From Streptomyces typhae (GTDB lineage: Bacteria > Actinomycetota > Actinomycetes > Streptomycetales > Streptomycetaceae): a stretch of DNA of 64,000 nucleotides. A program made the translations under genes and the position numbers. The first letter of the stretch is position 1. Every line of letters begins with the position of its first letter. Shown piece by piece: positions 48,901-57,008 of the stretch. Location of the stretch: positions 248,001 to 312,000 of the forward strand of contig NZ_WPNZ01000006.1 of assembly GCF_009755605.1 (NCBI RefSeq). Reading direction: 5' to 3'. The notes beneath the pieces were generated by a model. That model made no database searches. It worked only from the letters and a program-made list of their open reading frames with translations, and was not told the DNA's origin.

Positions 48901-49056
48901 CCGCGCGTCGAACATGCCGACCACGCCGCTGCTCAGCCCGCCGGTCCCCAGATTCAGCGCCCCGCCCAGCACCCGGTCGAGCGCCGCCATCGCGGGCGGA
49001 TCACCGCCGAGCAGCACGAGGGCGTCCCCGAACGACAGCAGCTTGCGGCGGCCCAC
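45976..49056 (-). CDS. NACHT-domain STAND NTPase
   Basis: A 1026-residue protein. Residues 5-75 (ALVLLGGDPPAMAALDRVLGGALNLGTGGLSSGVVGMFDARGRVLGLGRD) match an NACHT N-terminal helical domain. The NACHT ATPase has Walker A GQPGAGKS at 347-354 and Walker B VVLLDGFDEL at 416-425, then STIVATSR-like VLAVVTSR. The C-terminal 450 residues are helical, with one hydrophobic segment (IYNANLVVLALLLTGGTTAGALFP). Bacterial NACHT proteins include phage-defence effectors, but no nuclease or protease domain is visible here. GTG 49056 is preceded by a weak GGGGGG. Confidence 0.85.
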   Translation of the reverse strand: MGRRKLLSFGDALVLLGGDPPAMAALDRVLGGALNLGTGGLSSGVVGMFDARGRVLGLGRDAARGLGERLRRTEGRVERTRVLEAAHTVIVVLAFFDSLERAELPFPLDEVELTRGEQLVVAGGRPPSAAGLTETLAQVDAPHPAPHLPYEDHVGRLHDWYRHLATRTHDFLHGLDVWQRLDETAREEATATVCTTVPRLALAEYETLYARLVLEAPEFRYWSGRMEHRATRAELRRALAGLESLLTASAAGHSPPVDVAGALCRAHRSALEHRILDAQETPEGMQVPALAEAYLDPDFRVRAVQGQRSPADEEWWAPAPVRQDLTEYLTGALTSEGLTAAPLLVLGQPGAGKSVLIRILAARLPSAGFLPVRVALRDVRADDEIQDQIEQAVREATGEQATWTDLVRSAGAAVPVVLLDGFDELLQTTGVHQNDFLVRVARFQEREAEQGRPVLAVVTSRTAVADRVRYPQGTVALRLEPFRKEQIQVWIERWNLTNALNFRALGLPPLTWDAVAPHRALAGQPLLLTMLALYQAAGNDLRGEDLRPLDEAELYEALLGSFARREVGKDTRIPAHEVEQRVEEELERLSLVAFAMLNRRRQWVSTAELDEDLSALLGRAPARAFGLRSPLGQAEVALGRFFFVQRAQSIRDGRTLSTYEFLHATFGEYLAVRLAVRLLSGLLAHRPALSMGGEPLNDDMMFALLSFAPLASRQMLRFARARVERLSPSERETLALLVVRAMGERELRAELPYAAYLPRRVRVASRHGIYNANLVVLALLLTGGTTAGALFPSTGDAGGAWHRHVLLWRSSLNEAQWTDLAIALRVRRVRVGDDRDLEVAVAQEEVGPAEPVDAYWLFRGPRVEGHTVWYRTYWNEIWHKMDVSAGTNDGVALQALRPLFEALGPLVTTFSGEGTRPATSTAHDLLRLWLQGGSELTVTEIQDLYARIGGAFRVLTPSVGVVRRLVPLLIALLDRDLPQLSPEQSLVVLGRLLDEAPMGLVDQIHDHVKTHHSRLYSKIARSVDGS

Positions 49057-49251
49057 AGTCCCCCCATGGCGTGTGCGGCACGGACTTGGCTGCCAGCCTG
49101 CCACGGACGGAGCAGCGAGGAGCCCGGTTCGCGGCGCGTCCGTGCGGTCCGCGCCGACGGGGCGCGGGGCTCGCGCGAGCCCTCTTGTTGCGGTTCGGGG
49201 CATCTGCTTGACTCCGCCGCCGGAACGCCACCTCATGGGCGGAGGAATCTG

Positions 49252-51789
49252 ATGGACATCACCCGCAGACGTCTGCTCACCGCGCTGGCGGCGACGGGCC
49301 TGCCGGCCGTCGTCCCGGTCGGTCCGATGAGCGCGGCCAGGGCCGCGGGGGGCCTCGCGCGGCTGCGCGCCAACACGGAGGCGGTGTTCGCCGGGACGGC
49401 CGAGTCCAACGCCCGCCCCGAGGCCGCGACGAAGATCGCCGCCGTGGAGCGGCTCGCGCGGACGCATCTGGAGGCCATGGACACGGCGGGAGAAGGCGAG
49501 CTGTTCGCCGGTCTGCCGCTCGGCAGCGACGACGCGAACCTGAACACCGCCTACCGCCGTCTGTACGAGACCGCCCTCGCCACCCGCACACCCGGCGGCG
49601 GCCTGCACGGCGACACCGGTACCGCCCGCCGTGTCGTCGACGGCCTGGCCTGGCTCCACGAGCGGTACTACGGCGATCAGTCCAAGGGCTACTACGGCAA
49701 CTGGTTCCACTGGGAGATCGGCATCTCCCAGCACGTCAGCAGGACCCTCGTGCTCCTGTACGACGAGGTGCGCGCCCACCGCCCTGACCTCGTGCGCACC
49801 TATGTGGCCTCGATGGACGCCTATCTGCGCAACGGCACCGACGGTGACGTGAACCTGGACTCGCGCTTCCACACCGGCGCGAACCTCGCGGACATCACGA
49901 CGAACCGTGTCCTCCAGGGCGCGCTCCTCGACGACGGGGCCCGCGTCCGCAAGGCCCTCACGGACCAGCTCACGGTGTTCGTCACCGTCGACCCCTACCA
50001 CCTGAACCACGGAGTCACGGACGGCCATTACGCCGACGGCTCCTTCATCCAGCACGCGTCCGTCGCCTACACCGGTTCCTACGGCAAGGGGCTTCTGACG
50101 CGCGTCGTGCAGACGTTGCGGATCCTGGACGGCACCGGGTTCACGCACGGCGAGAAGCTGGTTCCCGTCGTCCACGGGTGGGTGCGGGACGGATTCGCGC
50201 CACTGATCTTCGAGGGCTGGATGATGGAGATCGTCAAGGGCCGAGCGGTGTCGCGGACCGACTCCGGCTACACGGACACCGCGGCCGTGGCCGAGGCCGT
50301 CGTCGACCTCTCCTCACTCGCGGACGGTGCCGCCGCCACCGCCCTGAAGGGGTACGTCAAGCATCTGCGGGAGACCTCGCACGCACCGCTCGACCCGGCC
50401 CGCTTCGTCTCCCCCGTCAGTGTCGCCCGCTACGCCGACATCGTCGCCGACGCCTCCGTGCCCGCGGCCGACCTCAACCCCGCCGCGCGCAGTGTCGCCT
50501 TCAACGCCATGGAGCGGACCGTGCACCGCAGGCCCGGCCACGCGTTCGCGCTCGCCCGCAACTCGGCGCGGATCAGCAAGTACGAGTACATGAACGGCGA
50601 GAACCTCATGCCGTGGTTCCAGGGCGAGGGCGCGCACCACCTGTATCTGACCGGGCAGGACCAGACGGCCGCCCACGGCGTGGACTTCTACACCACGGTG
50701 TCGCCGTACGCGCTCGCCGGGGTGACGGCGCCCGTCGAACAGCGGCGCACGGTACCGGATCTGTACGGCAAGCCGTACTACGACAACCCCGGTCATCCGC
50801 TGCGCTTCACGTCGTCGTCGGAGTCCCAGAACCGCTATGTGTACTTCCCGCGCGGCACCCACGCGCACTCCGGGGGCGTGGTGCTCGGGGCGTACGGCAC
50901 GGCCGCGATGGTGCAGTCCGACGACGCCGCCTTCGCCGACCGGGAGGTGCTGCCGGACGACTTCGTGGTGCACCGAGGCGCGTCGGCGACCAAGTCGTGG
51001 TTCCTGTTCGACGACGAGATCGTCGTGCTCGCCGCGGGGGTCGGCGACGCGGCGGGGCGCGCGGTGACGACGACGGTGGACACGCGGATCGCGGCACCGG
51101 ACGACGAGATCCTGCTGACCGGTGTGCGCCGTGCCGGCGGCGCCTGGTCCGGCACGGGCTCCGCGGAACTGCTCTGGCTGCGGTACGCCAACCGCACGCG
51201 CGGCGAGGCCGTGGGCTATCTCTTCCTCGACACGCCCCCGGTGCGGGTGGGCCTGGAGCAGGTCACGCGCAGCCGCCGCGTGGTGCGCACCGCCAACCCG
51301 GACACGCCCGTGACGCGTCAGGTCTTCGGCGTGGGCGTCGACCGGGCGGCCGGGGCCGGGCCCGACAGGCTGGCGTACGCCCTGGTCCCGCACGCGACGG
51401 CGGCGCGACTGCGGGCCTACGCGGACGGGCCGCTCAGGGTCCTCGCGAACTCTCCGCGCACCCAGGCCGTCGCCCATCAGGGCCTCGGCCTCACCGCCGT
51501 CAACACCTTCGCCCCGGGGCCGCACGACGTGGGGGCGCTGCGCGTCACCGGTCCCGCGTGCGTCCTGGTGCACCGGCAGGAGCGGTCCAGGACCCTGCGG
51601 ATCGCCGTGTCCGACCCGACCATGGGGCGGGACCGGGTCGGTGTCCTGGTGCGGGGGCGACGGCTGCGGGTGGTGACCGCGGACCCCGGGGTACGGGTGC
51701 GCGGTGTGGGCGGGGGCACGTGGGTCGACGCGGACACCCACCACGCGTACGGGCGGAGCCTCACGGTGACGCTGCGCGGCGGGCGGTGA
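49252..51789 (+). CDS. Tat-exported polysaccharide lyase family 8
   Basis: An 845-residue PL8 lyase (hyaluronate, chondroitin or xanthan type). The N-terminus MDITRRRLLTALAATG with a following hydrophobic stretch is a twin-arginine signal. The alpha/alpha toroid contains Asn218 (in ADITTN), His268 and Tyr277 (in DGSFIQHASVAYTGSYG). Their spacing (50 and 9) equals that of the catalytic triad in pneumococcal hyaluronate lyase. The beta-sandwich C-terminal half is complete. ATG 49252 has GGAGG 6-7 nt upstream. The glycan substrate cannot be decided from sequence. Confidence 0.93.
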   Translation: MDITRRRLLTALAATGLPAVVPVGPMSAARAAGGLARLRANTEAVFAGTAESNARPEAATKIAAVERLARTHLEAMDTAGEGELFAGLPLGSDDANLNTAYRRLYETALATRTPGGGLHGDTGTARRVVDGLAWLHERYYGDQSKGYYGNWFHWEIGISQHVSRTLVLLYDEVRAHRPDLVRTYVASMDAYLRNGTDGDVNLDSRFHTGANLADITTNRVLQGALLDDGARVRKALTDQLTVFVTVDPYHLNHGVTDGHYADGSFIQHASVAYTGSYGKGLLTRVVQTLRILDGTGFTHGEKLVPVVHGWVRDGFAPLIFEGWMMEIVKGRAVSRTDSGYTDTAAVAEAVVDLSSLADGAAATALKGYVKHLRETSHAPLDPARFVSPVSVARYADIVADASVPAADLNPAARSVAFNAMERTVHRRPGHAFALARNSARISKYEYMNGENLMPWFQGEGAHHLYLTGQDQTAAHGVDFYTTVSPYALAGVTAPVEQRRTVPDLYGKPYYDNPGHPLRFTSSSESQNRYVYFPRGTHAHSGGVVLGAYGTAAMVQSDDAAFADREVLPDDFVVHRGASATKSWFLFDDEIVVLAAGVGDAAGRAVTTTVDTRIAAPDDEILLTGVRRAGGAWSGTGSAELLWLRYANRTRGEAVGYLFLDTPPVRVGLEQVTRSRRVVRTANPDTPVTRQVFGVGVDRAAGAGPDRLAYALVPHATAARLRAYADGPLRVLANSPRTQAVAHQGLGLTAVNTFAPGPHDVGALRVTGPACVLVHRQERSRTLRIAVSDPTMGRDRVGVLVRGRRLRVVTADPGVRVRGVGGGTWVDADTHHAYGRSLTVTLRGGR

Positions 51790-51819
51790 GGCCCGGCGCC
51801 GCCGCCCACGGCCTCGGCG

Positions 51820-52944
51820 TCAGGCGGCCACCGTGTCGTGGTGGATGGGCGTGTGCGCGCCCCGCAGCGGCACCCCGGTGCCGCCGCGCCGGGTCGCGAC
51901 GATCTCCGCGGCGATGGACAGGGCGGTCTCCTCGGGGGTGCGGGCGCCCAGGTCGAGGCCGATGGGCGAGTGCAGCCGGGCCAGCTCGGCGTCGGTGGCG
52001 CCCGCGTCGCGCAGCCTGCGGTCGCGGTCCTCGTGGGTGCGGCGCGAGCCCATCGCGCCGACGAACGCGACCGGCATCCGCAGCGCGCGCACCAGGACCG
52101 GCACGTCGAACTTGGCGTCGTGGGTGAGCACGCACAGGACGGTCCTCGCATCCGTCGCGGTGCGCTCCAGATAGCGGTGCGGCCACTCCACGACGACCTC
52201 GTCTGCCTCGGGGAAGCGCTGCGGGGTCGCGAACACCGGCCGGGCGTCGCACAGCGTCACGTGGTAGCCGAGGAACTTGCCCGCGCGCACCAGGGCCGCC
52301 GCGAAGTCGACGGCGCCGAACACGACCATGCGGGGCGGCGGCACGCTCGACTCGACCAGCAGGGTGAGTCCGCCGGGGCAGTGCGCGCCGTCCTCCGACA
52401 CCTCGACGGTGCCCGTGCGGCCCGCGTCGAGCAGCGCCCGCGCCTCGGCCGCGGCGGTGCGGTCGAGGACGGGCGCGCCACCGAGCCGGCCCTCGACCGC
52501 GCCTGCGGGCCGTACGAGCAGTGACCTGCCGAGCAGGTCGCCGGGGCCGCGGACGACCCGTACGAGCGCCGCGGTCTCCCCGGCGGCGGCCGCGGCGAGC
52601 GCGGCCGTGTGCACCGGGCGGTCCGGGGTGTCCACGCCCACCGGGGTGACCAGGATGTCGATGACCCCGCCGCAGGTGAGGCCCACGGCGAAGGCGTCGT
52701 CGTCGCTGTAGCCGAAGCGTTCGACGACGCTTTCGCCGTCCTGGAGCGCCTGGGCGCACAGCTCGTACACGGCGCCCTCCACGCAGCCGCCGGAGACGGA
52801 GCCGATGACCGTGCCCGCACGGTCGACGGCGAGGGCCGCGCCGGGCGGGCGCGGGGCGCTGCCGCCGACCGCCACGACGGTGGCGACGGCGAACTCGCGG
52901 CCCTCCTCCGCCCACCGGCGCAGCTCGTCGGCGATGTCAAGCAC
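51820..52944 (-). CDS. xdhC: XdhC-family molybdenum cofactor insertion protein
   Basis: A 374-residue XdhC/CoxI-family protein. The N-terminal CoxI domain has VATVVAVGGSAPRPPGAALAVDRAGTVIGSVSGGCVEGAV. The C-terminal Rossmann-like domain (PPRMVVFGAVDFAAALVRAGKFLGYHVTLCDARPVFA ... AFVGAMGSRRTHEDRDRRL) is typical. XdhC binds and sulfurates Mo cofactor and loads it into xanthine-dehydrogenase-type enzymes. Its start overlaps the end of the molybdenum-subunit gene by 8 nt, and it is the last gene of the operon. Confidence 0.94.
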   Translation of the reverse strand: MLDIADELRRWAEEGREFAVATVVAVGGSAPRPPGAALAVDRAGTVIGSVSGGCVEGAVYELCAQALQDGESVVERFGYSDDDAFAVGLTCGGVIDILVTPVGVDTPDRPVHTAALAAAAAGETAALVRVVRGPGDLLGRSLLVRPAGAVEGRLGGAPVLDRTAAAEARALLDAGRTGTVEVSEDGAHCPGGLTLLVESSVPPPRMVVFGAVDFAAALVRAGKFLGYHVTLCDARPVFATPQRFPEADEVVVEWPHRYLERTATDARTVLCVLTHDAKFDVPVLVRALRMPVAFVGAMGSRRTHEDRDRRLRDAGATDAELARLHSPIGLDLGARTPEETALSIAAEIVATRRGGTGVPLRGAHTPIHHDTVAA

Positions 52945-55084
52945 GTGCGGTTCCTTCCGGTGCGGCGCCCGCCGCGAGCACCCGGTCCGGCCGGATCGGC
53001 AGGGCGCGGTGGCGTACGCCGGTGGCGTGCCGGACGGCGTTGGCGATCGCCGCGGCGGCGCCCACGATGCCGATCTCGCCGATGCCCTTGATGCCGACGG
53101 GGTCGTCGGGGTCCGGGTCGTGCACCCAGTCGGCCTCGATGACGGGCACGTCGGCGTTGGCGGCGAAGTGGTAACCCGCGAGGTCGCCGTTGGCGAGGCC
53201 GCCCGAGACCCGGTCCCTGAACGCCTCCTCGTGCAGGGCCATGGACAGTCCCCAGATCATGCCACCGACGAACTGGCTGCGCGCGGTGAGCGGATTGACG
53301 ATCCGGCCCGCGGCGAAGATGCCGAGCATCCGGCGCACCCGCACCTCGCCGGTGCCGACGTCGACGGCGACCTCGGCGAACTGGGCGCCGTAGGAGTGCC
53401 GTTCGCGCTCGGCGAGGGCGCCGACGGCCTCCGTGGTGTCGGAGCGCACGGTGATGCCCTCCGGCGGCAGGTCCGCGGACAGGGCGAGGCGTTCGCGCAG
53501 CTCGGACGCGGCGGCCATGACCGCCCAGCCCCACGAGCGCGTGCCCATGGAGCCGCCGGACAGCCAGGCCCGGCCGAGGTCGCTGTCGCCGATGCGCACC
53601 CGGACCCGCTGCGGGTCCGCCGCGAGGGCGTCGGCGGCCACCTGGGCGATCGCGGTGCGGGCGCCGGTGCCGACGTCGGCGGCGTTGATCCGGACCGTGA
53701 AGCTGCCGTCGGCCTCGGCGGTGACGGCCGCCGTCGAGGGGGCGACGCCCGCCGGGAAGGTGGCCGCGGCGGTACCGGTGCCGAGCAGCCAGCGGCCCTC
53801 GCGCCGGACGCCGGGGCGCGGGTCCCTGCCGTCCCAGCCGAAGCGGCGGGCGCCCTCGCGGAAGCAGGTCAGCAGCTCGCGGTCCGCGAAGGGCAGTCCC
53901 GTGACGGGCCCGACGGCGGGTTCGTTGCGGGCCCGCAGCTCGATGGGGTCGATGCCGCACTTCTCGGCGAGCTCGTCGAGCGCGGACTCCAGGGCGAACG
54001 AGCCGGGTGCCTCCCCCGGTGCCCGCATGAACGTCGGCGTGGGCACGTCGAGCGCCACCACGTGGTTGGCGGTGCGCAGCGCCTCGGCCTCGTACATGGC
54101 GCGGCCGAAGGCGCCGGTCGCCTCGACGAACTCGGTGAGGGTCGAGGTGAGCGAGATCCCGTCGTGGTCGAGGGCGCGCAGCCGCCCGTCGGCGTCGGCG
54201 CCGAGCCGGACGCGCTGCGCCGTGGGGCTGCGGTAGCCGGTGAGCGAGAACACCTGCCGGCGGGTGAGGACCACGCGGACCGGGCGGCCGACGACGGTGG
54301 CCGCCATCACGGCGAGCACGTTGTGCGCGCGGACCCAGCCCTTGGAGCCGAAGCCGCCGCCGACGTGCTCGGAGCGCACGCGCACGGACTCCGGGTCGAG
54401 CTGGAAGAGCGCGGCGAGGTCGTTGGCCGTCATCATGGTGCCCTGGCTGGTGTCGACCACTTCGAGCCGGCCGCCGTCCCAGCGCGCCATCGCCGCGTGC
54501 GGCTCCATGGCGTTGTGGTGCTGCTCCGGGGTGGTGTAGAGCTCGTCGACGACCACCGCGGAGGCGGCGAGTCCGGCCTCCAGGTCGCCCTTCTCCGTGA
54601 CGGCGGGACCTTGGACGGTCGCTTCGGGGGTGTAGCGTCCGGGGTGCTCCCGGTCGAAGGCGACGTCGTGGGGCTCGGTGTCGTACGCGACCACCAGTGC
54701 CTCGGCGGCCTCCCTGGCCTGTTCGGAGGTCTCGGCGACGACGAGCGCGACGGGCGCGCCGACGTGCGGCACCCGGTCCCGCTGGAGTATCTCCGCGACC
54801 GGGTCGGGCCCCATGGTGCCGACGAAGTTCTCCTGGAGGCGGGGCGCGTTGCCGTGGTGCAGCACGGCGAGCACGCCGGGCATCTCCCGTACGGGTGCGT
54901 CGTCGATGGAGCGGATACGGCCGCGGGCGACGGTGGACACCACGATCCAGCCGTGCGCGAGGTCGGCGAACGGCACCTCTCCGGCGTAGCGGGCCTTGCC
55001 GGTGACCTTGTCGAGGCCCTCCACGCGGGTGCGTGCGGTGCCGACGGCGCCCGTGGTCCTGGTCGTTCCGGTCGCGGTCGTCAT
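52937..55084 (-). CDS. Xanthine dehydrogenase family, molybdopterin-binding subunit
   Basis: A 715-residue large subunit of the xanthine dehydrogenase/CO dehydrogenase family. It has KVTGKARYAGEVPFADLAHGW at residues 27-47, a cofactor-binding EHVGGGFGSKGWVRAHN motif, GEAPGSFALESALDELAEK, and the C-terminal GIKGIGEIGIVGAAAAIANAV near the catalytic Glu. It is a periplasmic-type split (three-subunit) enzyme, though no export signal is seen. The oxidised substrate may be xanthine, hypoxanthine or an aldehyde/heteroaromatic. ATG 55084 overlaps the FAD-subunit stop (ATGA). Confidence 0.93.
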   Translation of the reverse strand: MTTATGTTRTTGAVGTARTRVEGLDKVTGKARYAGEVPFADLAHGWIVVSTVARGRIRSIDDAPVREMPGVLAVLHHGNAPRLQENFVGTMGPDPVAEILQRDRVPHVGAPVALVVAETSEQAREAAEALVVAYDTEPHDVAFDREHPGRYTPEATVQGPAVTEKGDLEAGLAASAVVVDELYTTPEQHHNAMEPHAAMARWDGGRLEVVDTSQGTMMTANDLAALFQLDPESVRVRSEHVGGGFGSKGWVRAHNVLAVMAATVVGRPVRVVLTRRQVFSLTGYRSPTAQRVRLGADADGRLRALDHDGISLTSTLTEFVEATGAFGRAMYEAEALRTANHVVALDVPTPTFMRAPGEAPGSFALESALDELAEKCGIDPIELRARNEPAVGPVTGLPFADRELLTCFREGARRFGWDGRDPRPGVRREGRWLLGTGTAAATFPAGVAPSTAAVTAEADGSFTVRINAADVGTGARTAIAQVAADALAADPQRVRVRIGDSDLGRAWLSGGSMGTRSWGWAVMAAASELRERLALSADLPPEGITVRSDTTEAVGALAERERHSYGAQFAEVAVDVGTGEVRVRRMLGIFAAGRIVNPLTARSQFVGGMIWGLSMALHEEAFRDRVSGGLANGDLAGYHFAANADVPVIEADWVHDPDPDDPVGIKGIGEIGIVGAAAAIANAVRHATGVRHRALPIRPDRVLAAGAAPEGTARA

Positions 55085-56091
55085 CGCTGCGCCCCTTCGG
55101 TCGGCTCGGTCCGGTCCGCCAGTTCGCTCAGCAGGGCCACGGTCACGTTGCGCAGCAGCGGCACCTTGTACGCGTTGTCGGGCAGCGGTTCGGCCGCGGC
55201 CAGTTCGGCGTCCGCCGCGGCGGCGAAGGCGGCGGCCGTGGCGGGGCCGCCGGTCAGCGCGCGTTCGGCCGTCCGGGCCCGCCAGGGCCGCGACGCGACC
55301 GCGCCGAACGCCAGGCGCACCTCGTGCACGACGCCGTCCCTGACGTCGAGCGCCGCGGCGGCCGAACCGATGGCGAAGGCGTACGAGGCGCGCTCGCGGA
55401 CCTTGCGGTAGCGGGAGCGGGCGGCGACGGGCGCGGGCGGCAGGGTGACGCCGGTGATGAGCGCGCCGGGCGGCAGCGCGGTCTCGCGGTGCGGGGTGTC
55501 GCCGACGGGGAGGTAGAAGTCCTCCCACGCCAACTCGCCGGTTCCTGACGCCGTTTCGTAGGAGACGACGGCGTCGAGGGCGGCGAGCGCCACCGCCATG
55601 TCGGAGGGGTGCGTGGCCACGCAGTGCGCGGACGCGCCGAGGATCGCGTGGTTGTGGTGCACGCCCTCGCGGGCGGAGCAACCGCTGCCGGGCGTGCGCT
55701 TGTTGCAGGGCCTCGCCGTGTCGGCGAAGTAGCCGCAGCGGGTGCGCTGGAGCAGGTTCCCGCCGACGGTGGCCATGTTGCGGAGCTGGCCGGACGCACC
55801 CGCGAGGACGGCCTCGGCCAGGGCCGGGTAGCGGCGCCTGACCTCGGGGTGCGCGGCCAGGTCGCTGTTGGTGGCGGTCGCGCCGACGCACAGGCCGCCG
55901 TCGGCCGTCACCTCGATGCCGTCCAGGGGCAGTTCGGTCACGTCGACGAGCAGCGCGGGGCGCTCGACGCCGGTCTTCATCAGGTCGACGAGGTTGGTGC
56001 CGCCGCCGAGGAAGCGCGCCTCGGGGGCTGCGTCGAGCAGGGCGACGGCGCCGGCGACGTCGTGGGCCCGCTGGTATCCGAACTCCCTCAT
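55081..56091 (-). CDS. Xanthine dehydrogenase family, FAD-binding subunit
   Basis: A 336-residue medium subunit. FAD-binding motifs FLGGGTNLVDLMKTG (residues 27-41) and ASGQLRNMATVGGNLLQRTRC are present, followed by the CO-dehydrogenase flavoprotein C-terminal domain. An insertion, CGYFADTARPCNKRTPGSGCSAREG, carries several cysteines, as in the YagS/4-hydroxybenzoyl-CoA reductase-like group that can bind an extra 4Fe-4S cluster. Both ends overlap neighbouring genes by 4 nt. Confidence 0.92.
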   Translation of the reverse strand: MREFGYQRAHDVAGAVALLDAAPEARFLGGGTNLVDLMKTGVERPALLVDVTELPLDGIEVTADGGLCVGATATNSDLAAHPEVRRRYPALAEAVLAGASGQLRNMATVGGNLLQRTRCGYFADTARPCNKRTPGSGCSAREGVHHNHAILGASAHCVATHPSDMAVALAALDAVVSYETASGTGELAWEDFYLPVGDTPHRETALPPGALITGVTLPPAPVAARSRYRKVRERASYAFAIGSAAAALDVRDGVVHEVRLAFGAVASRPWRARTAERALTGGPATAAAFAAAADAELAAAEPLPDNAYKVPLLRNVTVALLSELADRTEPTEGAQR

Positions 56092-56672
56092 GCCAGGGCC
56101 TCCTCGGTCGGGACGGCGTCGGCCCGCACCTCTTCGGTGGCGCGTGCGACCGCCCCCACGATGGCCACGTAGGCCCCGCAGCGGCACAGGTTGCCGCTCA
56201 TGCGTTCGCGGATCTCGTCCGCGTCCAGCGGTGGCGGCCCCGCCTCGGGCCGTACGTCGGCGGTCGCGGCGCTCGGCCAGCCCGCCGCGTGTTCCTCGAT
56301 CACCGCGATGGCCGAACAGATCTGGCCGGGCGTGCAGTAGCCGCACTGGTAGCCGTCGAGGTCGAGGAAGGCCTGCTGCACCGGGTGCAGCCGGTCGCCG
56401 TCGGCGACGCCTTCGATGGTGGTGATCTCCCGGCCCTCGGCGGCGACCGCGAACTTCAGACAGGACAGTGTGCGGCGGCCGTCGACGAGGACCGTGCAGG
56501 CACCGCACTGCCCTTGGTCGCAGCCCTTCTTCGTGCCCGTCAGATCGAGGCGCTCGCGCAGCGCGTCGAGCAGAGTGGTGCGGTGGTCGACGGGCAGCGT
56601 GTGCTTCTCGCCGTTGACGTTCAGGGTGATGCCGCTGGACGTCTCGGTGGCGCTGGACGTCGGTGGAACCAT
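56088..56672 (-). CDS. Xanthine dehydrogenase family, 2Fe-2S subunit
   Basis: A 194-residue small subunit with both [2Fe-2S] clusters. The plant-ferredoxin-type motif is GCDQGQCGACTVLVDGRRTLSC, and the C-terminal helical cluster motifs are GYQCGYCTPGQI and GNLCRCGAY. There is no twin-arginine signal, unlike the related YagT. ATG 56672 has GAAAGAAGG about 7-8 nt upstream. It is the first gene of the Fe-S / FAD / Mo / xdhC operon, whose control region carries two perfect palindromes. Confidence 0.93.
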   Translation of the reverse strand: MVPPTSSATETSSGITLNVNGEKHTLPVDHRTTLLDALRERLDLTGTKKGCDQGQCGACTVLVDGRRTLSCLKFAVAAEGREITTIEGVADGDRLHPVQQAFLDLDGYQCGYCTPGQICSAIAVIEEHAAGWPSAATADVRPEAGPPPLDADEIRERMSGNLCRCGAYVAIVGAVARATEEVRADAVPTEEALA

Positions 56673-56903
56673 GGTCGGCCTTCTTTCGCGGTGTACGGCG
56701 GGCGCCGGGGGTGCGCGGGGCACCGTGGTGCGGGTGACGCGGAAGGAGAGCTGGTGCGAGCTGGTGTGGTGCGTGCCGGTGTGCGCTGGTGTGTGCCGGG
56801 CGGGCGCTGGTGCGAGAGGGCGTGCTGGTGTAACTCAACAGGTGGCGGGGGGTGGCGGCCGCATGCATTCGGCCAAATCTGCCGCTATGGTGGAGTGCAC
56901 TCA

Positions 56904-56923
56904 AACGGACATCTGTCCGTTTA
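56904..56923. promoter_or_regulatory. Perfect palindromic operator 1
   Basis: AAACGGACATCTGTCCGTTT has perfect 9-bp arms around TC. The core CGGACA-NN-TGTCCG is shared with operator 2, so one TetR-type dimer probably binds both. Confidence 0.8.
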
Positions 56924-56938
56924 TGGCTCAAGAACCTA

Positions 56939-56956
56939 GCGGACAGTTGTCCGCTT
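56939..56956. promoter_or_regulatory. Perfect palindromic operator 2
   Basis: AGCGGACAGTTGTCCGCT has perfect 8-bp arms around GT, centred 34 bp from operator 1 and about 61 bp upstream of the tetR start. Confidence 0.8.
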
Positions 56957-57008
56957 AGCAACCCCGGTCCGCCAGGGCCGGTCACCTGGCGAGCATCGGA
57001 GGCGACGC

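Larger units (their letters stand above)
56673..57008. other. Divergent control region of xdh operon and tetR
   Basis: About 336 nt between divergent genes. The part next to the Fe-S gene (about 56745-56835) is a low-complexity GCTGGTG/GTGTG tract. The part next to tetR is A/T-richer and holds the two operators. I see no additional gene. Confidence 0.6.

Noticed and set aside
46021..49251. In-frame upstream extension of the PL8 lyase gene across the whole NACHT gene
   Set aside because: The lyase has a clear Tat signal and a ribosome site at 49252. The extension is antisense to the NACHT gene and low-complexity.
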